Under the pieces are notes generated by a model. The model searched no databases, had not been told where the DNA came from, and saw nothing but the letters and a program-made list of their open reading frames with translations. Shown here in pieces: positions 9,452 through 16,587 of a stretch of 64,000 nucleotides of DNA. A program made the position numbers and the translations under genes. Origin of the DNA: JACMQX01 sp040385105 (GTDB lineage Bacteria; Pseudomonadota; Gammaproteobacteria; Burkholderiales; Burkholderiaceae_C); assembly GCA_040385105.1 (NCBI GenBank), contig JAZKHY010000015.1, positions 1 to 64,000 on the forward strand. Reading direction: 5' to 3'. The number at the start of each line of letters is the position of its first letter. Position 1 is the stretch's first letter.

Positions 9452-10575
9452 CACATGCGCCCGTAGGCGAAGCCGGTGGCGGGCACCGTGCCTTCGATCT
9501 GGTCAATGAGCTTGAGGAAGGGGCCGAGTTCGCGGTAACGGTCGCAGGCGGCGCGGATGTAGTTCAGGAAGCGCGGCGCATCGGCCAGGTACTTCGGCTT
9601 TCCGTCGCGCAGCGTCAGCCGTGCAAAGATGCCGGCCACCTTGAGGTGGCGCTGCAGGCCCATCCATTCAACGCCGCGGTAGAACTCGCCGAAATCATCG
9701 CCCACGGGCAATCCCGCCTTGCGCGCCTTTTCCCAGTAACGGATGGTCACGTCCAGCACGAAGTCTTCCTCCCAGGTGAGGAAGGCGTCGCGCATCAGGC
9801 TGGCAATGTCGTAGGTGACGGGGCCGTACACCGCGTCCTGGAAGTCCAGGACGCCCAGGCGCTGCTCGCCGGCGGAAGCCGGGATCATGAGGTTGCGGGG
9901 CATGAAGTCGCGGTGCACATAGACGGCAGGCTGGGCCAGGTTGCGCGCAACGATCTTTGCGAAGGCATCGTCCAGCGTCTTGCGCGCGGCGCCTTCCAGC
10001 ACCACCCCGCGGTGTTGTGCCAGGTACCAGTCGGGGAACAGCGACAGCTCCCGGGCCAGCAGGGCTTCGTCGTAGGGGGGCAGCACGCCGGGCCTGGACG
10101 CCACCTGCCAGGCAATGAGCGCATCGACGGCCTGCATGTAAAGCGCATGATTGGCCTGGGGATGCAGCGGCTGGATCACCTCCATCATGGTCCGGTGGCC
10201 CAGGTCGTCCAGCAGCATGAAGCCTTGCGCTGCATCCCAGGCCAGCACGCGCGGCACGTTCAGCCCGGCGTCCGCCATCAGGGCCGCGATGCGTACGAAT
10301 GGACCGCAATCCTCCTTGTCGGGCGGCGCATCCATGATGATGCGGCTGCCCGAGGCCGAATCAACCCGCAGGTAGCGCCGGAAACTCGCGTCCGCCGAGG
10401 CCAGCCGGACGCTGGCGGCGTCCAGGCCGTGCGGGCCCGAGACATCCGCCAGCCAGCCGCTGAAGGCCTCCTCGCGCTGCGCATCGGCCCATGGCACGGC
10501 GGGAGTGCCGGACGGGCTGCGGGCGGTGCCTGCGGAAGGCGGGGGGCTGGAAGTGGGGGGCGCGGGTAGGCTCAT
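9451..10575 (-). CDS. amgK: AmgK-like N-acetylmuramate/N-acetylglucosamine kinase (APH fold)
   Basis: A 374-aa aminoglycoside-phosphotransferase-fold kinase. Brenner's motif VHRDFMPRNLM and the metal motif LDFQDAVYGP are intact. It matches the cell-wall-recycling kinase AmgK, which phosphorylates MurNAc/GlcNAc at the anomeric position. This assignment uses fold plus its place divergent from lptD-surA, the setting of amgK in pseudomonads. The next enzyme, a MurU-like uridylyltransferase, is encoded 20 kb away in this window. The first ~25 residues are Pro/Ser-rich, so the start could be internal. Confidence 0.8.
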   Translation of the reverse strand: MSLPAPPTSSPPPSAGTARSPSGTPAVPWADAQREEAFSGWLADVSGPHGLDAASVRLASADASFRRYLRVDSASGSRIIMDAPPDKEDCGPFVRIAALMADAGLNVPRVLAWDAAQGFMLLDDLGHRTMMEVIQPLHPQANHALYMQAVDALIAWQVASRPGVLPPYDEALLARELSLFPDWYLAQHRGVVLEGAARKTLDDAFAKIVARNLAQPAVYVHRDFMPRNLMIPASAGEQRLGVLDFQDAVYGPVTYDIASLMRDAFLTWEEDFVLDVTIRYWEKARKAGLPVGDDFGEFYRGVEWMGLQRHLKVAGIFARLTLRDGKPKYLADAPRFLNYIRAACDRYRELGPFLKLIDQIEGTVPATGFAYGRM

Positions 10576-10651
10576 GGATAATCCATTCTACAAATCCAGT
10601 CTTCGCGGACTCCACTGCAGTTTCACTGGCTCCTGACGGATACCCTTTCTG

Positions 10652-13024
10652 ATGCAAGACAAGAAGCACAAGGCGCGCAGGGCGCGCTTTGCCCTGACGC
10701 CAGTGGCCCTGGTGGCCTGCGCACTGCTGCACGGCACGGCGCATTCGCAGGCCGTCGCCGAGGAAGCGCCTTTGCAGCTCAAGCGCACGCCACAGCTTGC
10801 GGAGGAAATCCCGTCGGTAGTCCGCAAGGACCTGCCCACATTCATGTCCGGGCAGCGTGCCAGCGGCCGTACCGACCTGGAAACCGTCATTGAGGGTGAA
10901 GCCGAGCTGCGCAAGGGCGACACCGTGATCCGCGCCGACCGGCTCGAGTACTACCAGCCCGACGACCTGGCCAAGGCCCGGGGCAACGTACGCCTGAACA
11001 AGGCCGGCAACGTCTACGAGGGTTCGGTGCTGGAGCTCAAGGTCGAGGCCTTTGAGGGCTTTTTCAACGAGCCGCGCTACCAGTTCCTGAAGAACGGCGC
11101 CCATGGCGAGGCATCGCGCGTGGACTTCATCGACGACAAGCGCGTGGTGATCCGCAATGCCACCTATACAACCTGCCGCCGGCTCCCCGGGCCGAGCTGG
11201 ATGCCCGACTGGATCCTCAAGGCGGCCAACATCCGCCTGGACAATGACGAGGAAACCGGGCAGGCCGATGGCGCACTGCTGAGCTTCAAGGGTATTCCCC
11301 TGCTGCCGATCCCCTCGATCACCTTTCCCCTGAGCGAAAAGCGCAAGTCCGGCTTCCTGCCGCCCACGATCGGTGTTGACAACGTCAACGGGCTGGACCT
11401 GTCCATCCCCTACTACTGGAACATCGCCCCCAACCGCGATGCGACGTTCTACCCGGCGCTGATGAGCAAGCGCGGCATCGACCTGGCGGGTGAATTCCGC
11501 TACCTCGAGACCGACTACAAGGGCGAGGTGCGTGCCAACTACATGCCCGGCGACCGCCTGCGCGGGCGTGACCGCTGGGGCTTTGGCAATACCCATTCCG
11601 GTGTGCTGGCCACGGGCATCCAGGGCATCGGGACGCTGGGCATCAACCTGAACCTCAACCGCGTCAGCGATGACAACTACTGGCGTGATTTTTCCCGCGG
11701 CACGAACTCGCTGACCCAGCGCCTGCTGCCCAGCGACGCCCAGCTCAACTGGGCACAGGGCAACCTGAGCGCCAGCCTGCGCACGCTGAAATGGCAGACG
11801 CTGCAGGACGTCACTTCGCCCATCGTCCCGCCCTACGACCGGATGCCGCAGGTGACCGCGCGCTATGCCCGCTTTGGCGTCGGCGGGTTTGACGTCTCGG
11901 TGGACGGCGACTACACCCGCTTCGAGGCCGAGCGCCTGCTGACCGGCCAGCCCAATGCCAGGCGCAGCTTTGCGGTGGCGCAGGTCAGCCGGCCATGGCA
12001 GGCGCCGGGCTGGTTCGTGACGCCGAAGATGCAGCTGCACGCCACGAGCTACCAGTTCGATGGGCCGTTGCTCAATGGCGCAACCAGCGCAAGCCGCAGC
12101 GTGCCGACCTTCAGCCTGGACAGCGGTCTCGTCTTCGAGCGCGATGCAAGCTACTTCGGACGTGCTTTCCGCCAGACGCTGGAGCCTCGTGCCTTTTATG
12201 TGTACACGCCGTTCCGCAATCAGGCGTTGCTGCCCAACTATGACTCCGGCGCCAACGACTTCAACTTTGCGACGATCTACACCGAGAACGCGTTCGGCGG
12301 CCATGACCGCATCTCCGACAGCAACCTGCTGACGCTGGGCGCGACCACCCGCCTGCTGGACCCGGACACAGGTGCCGAGGCGGCCCGGTTCGGCGTGGCC
12401 CAGCGCCTGCGCTTCAAGGACCAGAACGTCACGCTGCCCGGGGGCGCGCCGGTATCCGACCGCCTGAGCGACCTGCTCGTGGGCGCCTCCGTCAACTGGA
12501 ACCCGCAATGGTCGCTGGACTCAACCGTCCAGTTCAACCCCAAGACAGGCCGCTCGATCCGCTCTACCATCGGCGGGCGCTACACGCCCGGCAACTACCG
12601 CGTTGTCAGCGCGGCCTACCGCCTGCAGCGCGGCAGCAGCGAGCAGCTGGATGTGGGCTGGCAATGGCCCCTGAACGACCTGTGGGGTGACAAGAGCCCG
12701 GACGGAGGCGCGGGTGGCCAGGGCCTGGGCGAGGGCCGCTGGTACAGCGTCGGGCGCATGAACTACAGCCTGCGTGACAAGAAGCTGGTCGATACCATCG
12801 TGGGTTTTGAGTACGATGCCGGCTGCTGGATCGGCCGCGTCGTGGTGGAGCGCCTGCAGAGCAGCCTGTCCACTTCGAGCAAGAAGATACTCTTCCAGCT
12901 GGAGTTTGTGGGCTTTTCGCGGCTGGGTTCCAACCCGTTGCAAACGCTCAAGGACAACATCCCGAGGTACCAGTACCTGCGCGAGAAGGTTACAACGCCC
13001 AGCCGCTTCAGCAATTACGATTGA
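10652..13024 (+). CDS. lptD: LPS-assembly protein LptD
   Basis: A 790-aa outer-membrane protein that inserts lipopolysaccharide into the outer leaflet with LptE. It has a signal peptide (KK/RR-rich start, then hydrophobic core ending near AHSQA). An OstA-like N-terminal beta-jellyroll follows (IRADRLEYYQPDDLAKARGNVRL), then the long barrel (PYYWNIAPNRDATFYPALMSKRG; LEPRAFYVYTPFRNQ). Cys residues for inter-domain disulfides occur near TTCRR and DAGCWIG. It is the first gene of lptD-surA-rsmA, with an 10-nt gap to surA. Confidence 0.95.
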   Translation: MQDKKHKARRARFALTPVALVACALLHGTAHSQAVAEEAPLQLKRTPQLAEEIPSVVRKDLPTFMSGQRASGRTDLETVIEGEAELRKGDTVIRADRLEYYQPDDLAKARGNVRLNKAGNVYEGSVLELKVEAFEGFFNEPRYQFLKNGAHGEASRVDFIDDKRVVIRNATYTTCRRLPGPSWMPDWILKAANIRLDNDEETGQADGALLSFKGIPLLPIPSITFPLSEKRKSGFLPPTIGVDNVNGLDLSIPYYWNIAPNRDATFYPALMSKRGIDLAGEFRYLETDYKGEVRANYMPGDRLRGRDRWGFGNTHSGVLATGIQGIGTLGINLNLNRVSDDNYWRDFSRGTNSLTQRLLPSDAQLNWAQGNLSASLRTLKWQTLQDVTSPIVPPYDRMPQVTARYARFGVGGFDVSVDGDYTRFEAERLLTGQPNARRSFAVAQVSRPWQAPGWFVTPKMQLHATSYQFDGPLLNGATSASRSVPTFSLDSGLVFERDASYFGRAFRQTLEPRAFYVYTPFRNQALLPNYDSGANDFNFATIYTENAFGGHDRISDSNLLTLGATTRLLDPDTGAEAARFGVAQRLRFKDQNVTLPGGAPVSDRLSDLLVGASVNWNPQWSLDSTVQFNPKTGRSIRSTIGGRYTPGNYRVVSAAYRLQRGSSEQLDVGWQWPLNDLWGDKSPDGGAGGQGLGEGRWYSVGRMNYSLRDKKLVDTIVGFEYDAGCWIGRVVVERLQSSLSTSSKKILFQLEFVGFSRLGSNPLQTLKDNIPRYQYLREKVTTPSRFSNYD

Positions 13025-13034
13025 GAAACCAATT

Positions 13035-14408
13035 ATGAGCAAACCTGCATTCCCGTCGCTGGCCTGCGTGGCGATGGTCCTGGCCACACTGGCAGGCAGC
13101 GCCCAGGCCCAGTTGCGCGTCAGCCCGCAGTTGGGCGGCAGCCTGGCCAACCCGCGTCCTGCGGAAGCGCAGGGCCCGAGGCCGGCCGATTACATCGTGG
13201 CCGTCGTCAATTCCGAGCCCATCACCAACAGCGAAGTACGCTCGCGCCTTGTGCGCGCCGAGCAGCAGATGGCCCAGCAGGGCGCGCCGATGCCGCCGCG
13301 CAATGAGCTGGCGCGCCAGGTGCTGGAGCGCCTGATCAGCGAGAAGGCCCAGCTGCAGCTGGCCCGCGAGTTGAACCTGCGCATCGAGGAGTCTGTGATT
13401 GACCAGGCTGAAGCCAGCGTGGCCCGCCAGAACCAGATCGACGTGCCCGAGCTGCGCCGTCGGATGGCGCTGGACGGCATCCAGCTGAACCAGTTCCGCG
13501 ACGACCTGCGCAACCAGCTTCTGCTCACCCGCCTGCGCGAGCGCGAGGTGGAGCCGCGGGTGCGCATCTCGGACCTGGATGTGGACCAGTTCATCCGCGA
13601 GCAGCAGGGCAGCACCGACCTGGCGTCGCTGGAACTCAACCTCGCCCAGATCCTGATCGCCGTGCCCGAGGGCGCCAATGAGGCGCAGGTCAATGCCTTG
13701 CAGGCGAAAGCGCAGGGCCTGGCCACGCGCGTGCGGGCTGGCGAGGACTTTGCTGCATTGGCCCGGGAGTTTTCCGACGCGCCGGGCAAGGCCAATGGCG
13801 GGGTGCTGGGCCTGCGTACCGCTGACCGCTATCCGCCGCTGTTTGTAGACGCTACCCAGACGCTGCGCCCCGGCGGCATTGCGGGGCCGGTGCGCTCAGG
13901 CGCCGGCTTTCATGTCCTCAAGGTGGTCGAGAAGCTGCAGGGCGGCATGCCTGGCGTGAACGTCACCCAGAACCGCGCGCGGCATATCCTGCTGCGGCCC
14001 GGTCCGCAGTTGAGCGAGTCGGCCGCGCGCGAACGCCTTGCCGATTTCCGGCGCCGCATCCTGGCCGGCCAGGCCGACTTTGCCGTGCTGGCCCGTGAGA
14101 ACTCGCAGGACGGCAGCGCCCGTGAAGGCGGTGACCTGGGCTGGTCCAACCCCGGCCAGTTCGTGCCCGAGTTCGAGGAAGCCCTGGCCGCATTGAGCCC
14201 CGGGCAGATTGCCGAGCCTCTGACTTCCCGTTTTGGCGTCCACCTGATCCAGCTCGTCGAGCGCCGCGAGGGCGTGCTGAGCCAGCGTGAGCAGCGCGAG
14301 ATCGCCCGCGGCCTGCTGCGCGAGAAGAAGCTTGATGAGGCCTTTGTCGCCTGGGCGCAGGACGTTCGCGGCCGCGCCTATGTGGAGTTCCGTGATCCGC
14401 CCCAGTGA
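13035..14408 (+). CDS. surA: Periplasmic chaperone / peptidyl-prolyl isomerase SurA
   Basis: A 457-aa periplasmic outer-membrane-protein chaperone. The start at 13035 gives a clean signal peptide ending in AQA. The SurA N-domain follows (VAVVNSEPITNSEVRSRL, VLERLISEKAQLQLA). Two parvulin domains come next: the first (~residues 200-300) has LGLRTADRYPPLFV, and the second (~305-410) has ARHILLRP, DGSAREGGDLGWSNPGQFVPEFEEAL and RFGVHLIQLVERR. It lies between lptD, whose product it helps to fold, and rsmA, 9 nt downstream. Confidence 0.95.
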   Translation: MSKPAFPSLACVAMVLATLAGSAQAQLRVSPQLGGSLANPRPAEAQGPRPADYIVAVVNSEPITNSEVRSRLVRAEQQMAQQGAPMPPRNELARQVLERLISEKAQLQLARELNLRIEESVIDQAEASVARQNQIDVPELRRRMALDGIQLNQFRDDLRNQLLLTRLREREVEPRVRISDLDVDQFIREQQGSTDLASLELNLAQILIAVPEGANEAQVNALQAKAQGLATRVRAGEDFAALAREFSDAPGKANGGVLGLRTADRYPPLFVDATQTLRPGGIAGPVRSGAGFHVLKVVEKLQGGMPGVNVTQNRARHILLRPGPQLSESAARERLADFRRRILAGQADFAVLARENSQDGSAREGGDLGWSNPGQFVPEFEEALAALSPGQIAEPLTSRFGVHLIQLVERREGVLSQREQREIARGLLREKKLDEAFVAWAQDVRGRAYVEFRDPPQ

Positions 14409-14417
14409 ACGGGCCGG

Positions 14418-15209
14418 ATGCCTGGCAAGGCGGGCGCGGCTGTGAAGCACATTCCGCGCAAGCGCTTTGGCCAGCATTTCCTGTCGGACGGCGGGATCAT
14501 TGATGCGATCGTTGACGCCATCGCGCCCCAGCCCGGGCAGGCCATGGTCGAGATCGGCCCCGGGCTGGCGGCGCTGACGCAACCCCTGGTGGAGCGGCTG
14601 GGCCGCCTGACTGTCATTGAGCTGGACCGCGACCTGGCAGCGCGCCTGCGCCATCATGGCCAGCTGGACGTCATCGAGTCGGATGTGCTGAAGGTGGACT
14701 TCGGCGCGTTGGCCGTATCCCTGGGTACCGCCCGGATTCGCGTCGTCGGCAACCTGCCCTACAACATCTCCACGCCGATCCTGTTCCACCTGCTCGGTTT
14801 TGCCGGGCAAATCGAAGACCAGCACTTCATGCTGCAAAAGGAAGTGATCGACCGCATGGTGGCCCGCCCGGCGACGGGAGACTATGGCCGCCTGAGCGTG
14901 ATGCTGCAATGGCGGTACGCCATGGAGAACGTGCTGTTCGTGCCGCCCGAATCCTTCGATCCGCCCCCGCGCGTGGACAGCGCCGTCGTGCGCATGGTGC
15001 CCCTTGCGGAGCCTGCGCCTGTGGACGTGGGCCTGCTGAGCCAGCTGGTGCAGGTAGCCTTCAGCCAGCGCCGCAAGCTGATGCGCCATACCTTGGGCAA
15101 ATGGCTCGAAGAAAAGGGATTTACCGGTGAGTTCAACGTCCAGCGCCGCGCCGAAGAAGTGCCGGTGCAGGAATACCTGGCGCTTGCCCTGGCCCTTGGC
15201 AGCAACTGA
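14418..15209 (+). CDS. rsmA: 16S rRNA dimethyladenosine transferase RsmA (KsgA)
   Basis: A 263-aa methyltransferase that dimethylates A1518 and A1519 of 16S rRNA, a late check in 30S assembly. It shows KRFGQHFLSD, the SAM-binding VEIGPGLAALT, VIELDRDLAARL and the catalytic NLPYNIS. The start at 14418 gives ~10 residues before the conserved HIPRKRFGQHF; a shorter start is possible. It follows surA directly. The pdxA gene that sits between them in Escherichia coli is absent here. A strong hairpin terminator follows. Confidence 0.95.
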   Translation: MPGKAGAAVKHIPRKRFGQHFLSDGGIIDAIVDAIAPQPGQAMVEIGPGLAALTQPLVERLGRLTVIELDRDLAARLRHHGQLDVIESDVLKVDFGALAVSLGTARIRVVGNLPYNISTPILFHLLGFAGQIEDQHFMLQKEVIDRMVARPATGDYGRLSVMLQWRYAMENVLFVPPESFDPPPRVDSAVVRMVPLAEPAPVDVGLLSQLVQVAFSQRRKLMRHTLGKWLEEKGFTGEFNVQRRAEEVPVQEYLALALALGSN

Positions 15210-15228
15210 ACAAAGGACGCCCATGAAA

Positions 15229-15253
15229 AAAGGCCCGTCAGAGACGGGCCTTT
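15229..15253. terminator. Terminator hairpin after rsmA
   Basis: A perfect 11-bp stem (AAAGGCCCGTC / GACGGGCCTTT) with a 3-nt loop, flanked by an A-run on the left and TTTCTT on the right. It begins 20 nt after the rsmA stop and has the form of a rho-independent terminator, closing lptD-surA-rsmA. The A-run on the left could let it work from the other strand too. Confidence 0.8.
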
Positions 15254-15295
15254 CTTCGGGTAGCCGCAGAACCGGCTCAGCCGGGCTGCTGGCTG

Positions 15296-15340
15296 CGCCC
15301 CCCAGTGGGGGGAGGCGCGCAGAGCGCGCTTCGGGGGGCG
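15296..15340. repeat. Nested GC-rich palindromic element (REP-like)
   Basis: Three inverted repeats share one 45-bp block: CCCCCC-agt-GGGGGG at 15298-15312; GCGCGC-aga-GCGCGC at 15315-15329; and outer arms CGCCCCCC (15296-15303) with GGGGGGCG (15333-15340). The outer stem competes with the first inner hairpin. Such blocks are common intergenic elements in Burkholderiales genomes as far as I know; copy number cannot be checked from one window. Together with 15254-15530 this is the longest gene-free stretch in the window. Confidence 0.55.
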
Positions 15341-15342
15341 TC

Positions 15343-15495
15343 CTATGCAGCGCTCAACCAGTACCCCGCATTGAACGGGCTGCTCATGCGCAGCGCCAGG
15401 GGCGATACGTCCACCAGCTTGTCGGTGGGCATTTTCTCGCCGGCTTCCGTGGTCAATTCGATGCCTGAGACAGGCGTTGCGCCTGGAGCCTCATT
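15343..15495 (-). pseudogene. Possible 3' remnant of an unidentified gene
   Basis: On the minus strand about 45 codons before a TAG at 15343 read like real coding sequence: third positions are C/G-rich and the peptide has a plausible C-terminal look (IELTTEAGEKMP, ALRMSSPFNAGYW). No proper start exists. Upstream, the frame runs into a hairpin and the barstar 3' end. I do not recognise the family. It may be the tail of a gene displaced when the RNase-barstar pair arrived, or chance. Confidence 0.3.
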
Positions 15496-15496
15496 C

Positions 15497-15531
15497 GCCC
15501 GTTCTGCTTGGCTGTTTTGTGCAGAACGGGC
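15497..15531. terminator. Hairpin at the end of the barstar gene
   Basis: Arms GCCCGTTCTGC (15497-15507) and GCAGAACGGGC (15521-15531) form a perfect 11-bp stem with a 13-nt loop. The right arm reaches the first base of the barstar stop codon. No T-run follows on the minus strand, so it is at best a weak or RNA-stabilising terminator. Confidence 0.45.
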
Positions 15532-16004
15532 TACAGAAAAGAATAGAAACACCTGAAGGGTATCTTGCGGTCCCCCCAGTAGTCCGAGGCGTCGCGGAAG
15601 ATGTCGAGCAGCTGCTCGCGTGCTTCCTTGTCGAATTTGGCATTGGCCGGGATCTGCTCGAGCACCACGATGAAGCCGGGCTGCGGGCCCGATTTATGCA
15701 GCGGATCAGTCATGCAGTCGTACAAGGCGTCGAAATTCTTGCCGAAATGCGACGGGAAGGTGAATTGTTGTGCGATCAAATCCAGCACATCCTGCTTGCT
15801 CTGGGCGTTGGCCAGGTTGGCGTACAGGAAATGCTGGCCCAGCGACTGGGCGGCATCCTGCAGGTCCTGCACCCTGAAGGCACGGATCGACTGCACGATG
15901 TTCGGTCTGACGGTACGAAGTGGCATGTCCATCTCCGCTTCTCTTTCCATAGTCAAAAAAACATCCCGGCTTTGTGGCACGGGCACATTGGCAAAAAAAC
16001 TCAT
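15531..16004 (-). CDS. Barstar-family ribonuclease inhibitor
   Basis: A 157-aa barstar-like protein. The barstar signature FPSHFGKNFDALYDCMTD lies near residues 85-102, inside a domain of ~90 residues, after a ~45-residue N-terminal extension. Barstars stay in the cytoplasm and block the active site of a cognate guanyl RNase. The ATG at 16004 overlaps the stop of the RNase gene (ATGA), so the pair is translationally coupled. An internal Met (MDMPLR) could give a shorter form closer to classical barstar. Confidence 0.88.
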   Translation of the reverse strand: MSFFANVPVPQSRDVFLTMEREAEMDMPLRTVRPNIVQSIRAFRVQDLQDAAQSLGQHFLYANLANAQSKQDVLDLIAQQFTFPSHFGKNFDALYDCMTDPLHKSGPQPGFIVVLEQIPANAKFDKEAREQLLDIFRDASDYWGDRKIPFRCFYSFL

Positions 16005-16420
16005 TCGACAATCCTGCGGAAACTTGCGTAGTGGTCGCCTGTGTAATAGCAGGCGTCCGGGATCCGGGGCGGGCCGCCGCACACGATGCGCCGGGCGCCA
16101 CGGTCACGCGACCCTGGCGTCCTGACGGTGTATTCGCGGTAGTAGCCACGCTGTTTTGCGGGCAACAACCGCTCGCGATTGCCAAACACCGAACCATCCT
16201 TGCCGTACGGGAACGGGCCGCCGATGCGGATCAGTTCCCAGGTTTCCTGGCCTTGCCGTGGTAGAGCCTTGACGGAAATCGTTGCCGTGCTGCGATCTGC
16301 TCCGGCTTCATTCGGCCCTTTGGCTTGCACCAGACTGGGGCCTGTGAGCGCGAATCCCAGCACGAGGCTAGTGAGCACAAACTTGGAAAATCCGATCCGC
16401 GCCATCGACAAAACTTTCAT
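16001..16420 (-). CDS. Secreted guanyl-specific ribonuclease (RNase Sa/barnase family)
   Basis: A 139-aa protein from the ATG at 16420. It has a signal peptide (hydrophobic core FVLTSLVLGFALTG, cleavage after about VQA, residue 33) and an ~100-residue ribonuclease domain. By alignment with RNase Sa the catalytic set is E96, R107, R111 and H130, within REYTV, RDRGARRIV and TGDHYASF. FPYGKDGSVFGNRE is the substrate-binding region. It should cleave RNA after guanosine outside the cytoplasm. Alternative starts are 16405 (ATG) and 16456 (TTG); no strong ribosome-binding site separates them. The inhibitor gene follows with a 4-bp overlap. Confidence 0.88.
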   Translation of the reverse strand: MKVLSMARIGFSKFVLTSLVLGFALTGPSLVQAKGPNEAGADRSTATISVKALPRQGQETWELIRIGGPFPYGKDGSVFGNRERLLPAKQRGYYREYTVRTPGSRDRGARRIVCGGPPRIPDACYYTGDHYASFRRIVE

Positions 16421-16499
16421 AAGGAAGCGCTGCCAGAAACCCGGGTAAACCCGCAAATTTCAAGACGGGTAGTGTGACGCATCTGGCCTGAAAACGCAA

Positions 16500-16526
16500 G
16501 CGGCTGCTCAAATTTTGAGCAGCCGC
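16500..16526 (-). terminator. Rho-independent terminator of maeB
   Basis: GCGGCTGCTCA (16500-16510) and TGAGCAGCCGC (16516-16526) form a perfect 11-bp stem extended by A/T pairs. On the minus strand it is followed by CTTGCGTTTT. It lies 60 nt beyond the maeB stop and upstream of the RNase gene, separating the two units. Confidence 0.75.
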
Positions 16527-16587
16527 GAAGGGCCATTCAGCCCGTGCCGGGAGGCAAATTAGTTAGTGCAAGCTATCTAAAAACTGC

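Noticed and set aside
10361..12508. 715-codon open frame on the minus strand opposite lptD
   Set aside because: It lies antisense to a clear LptD. Its composition is rich in His, Arg, Ala and Gln, typical of GC-rich antisense frames, with no recognisable domain.
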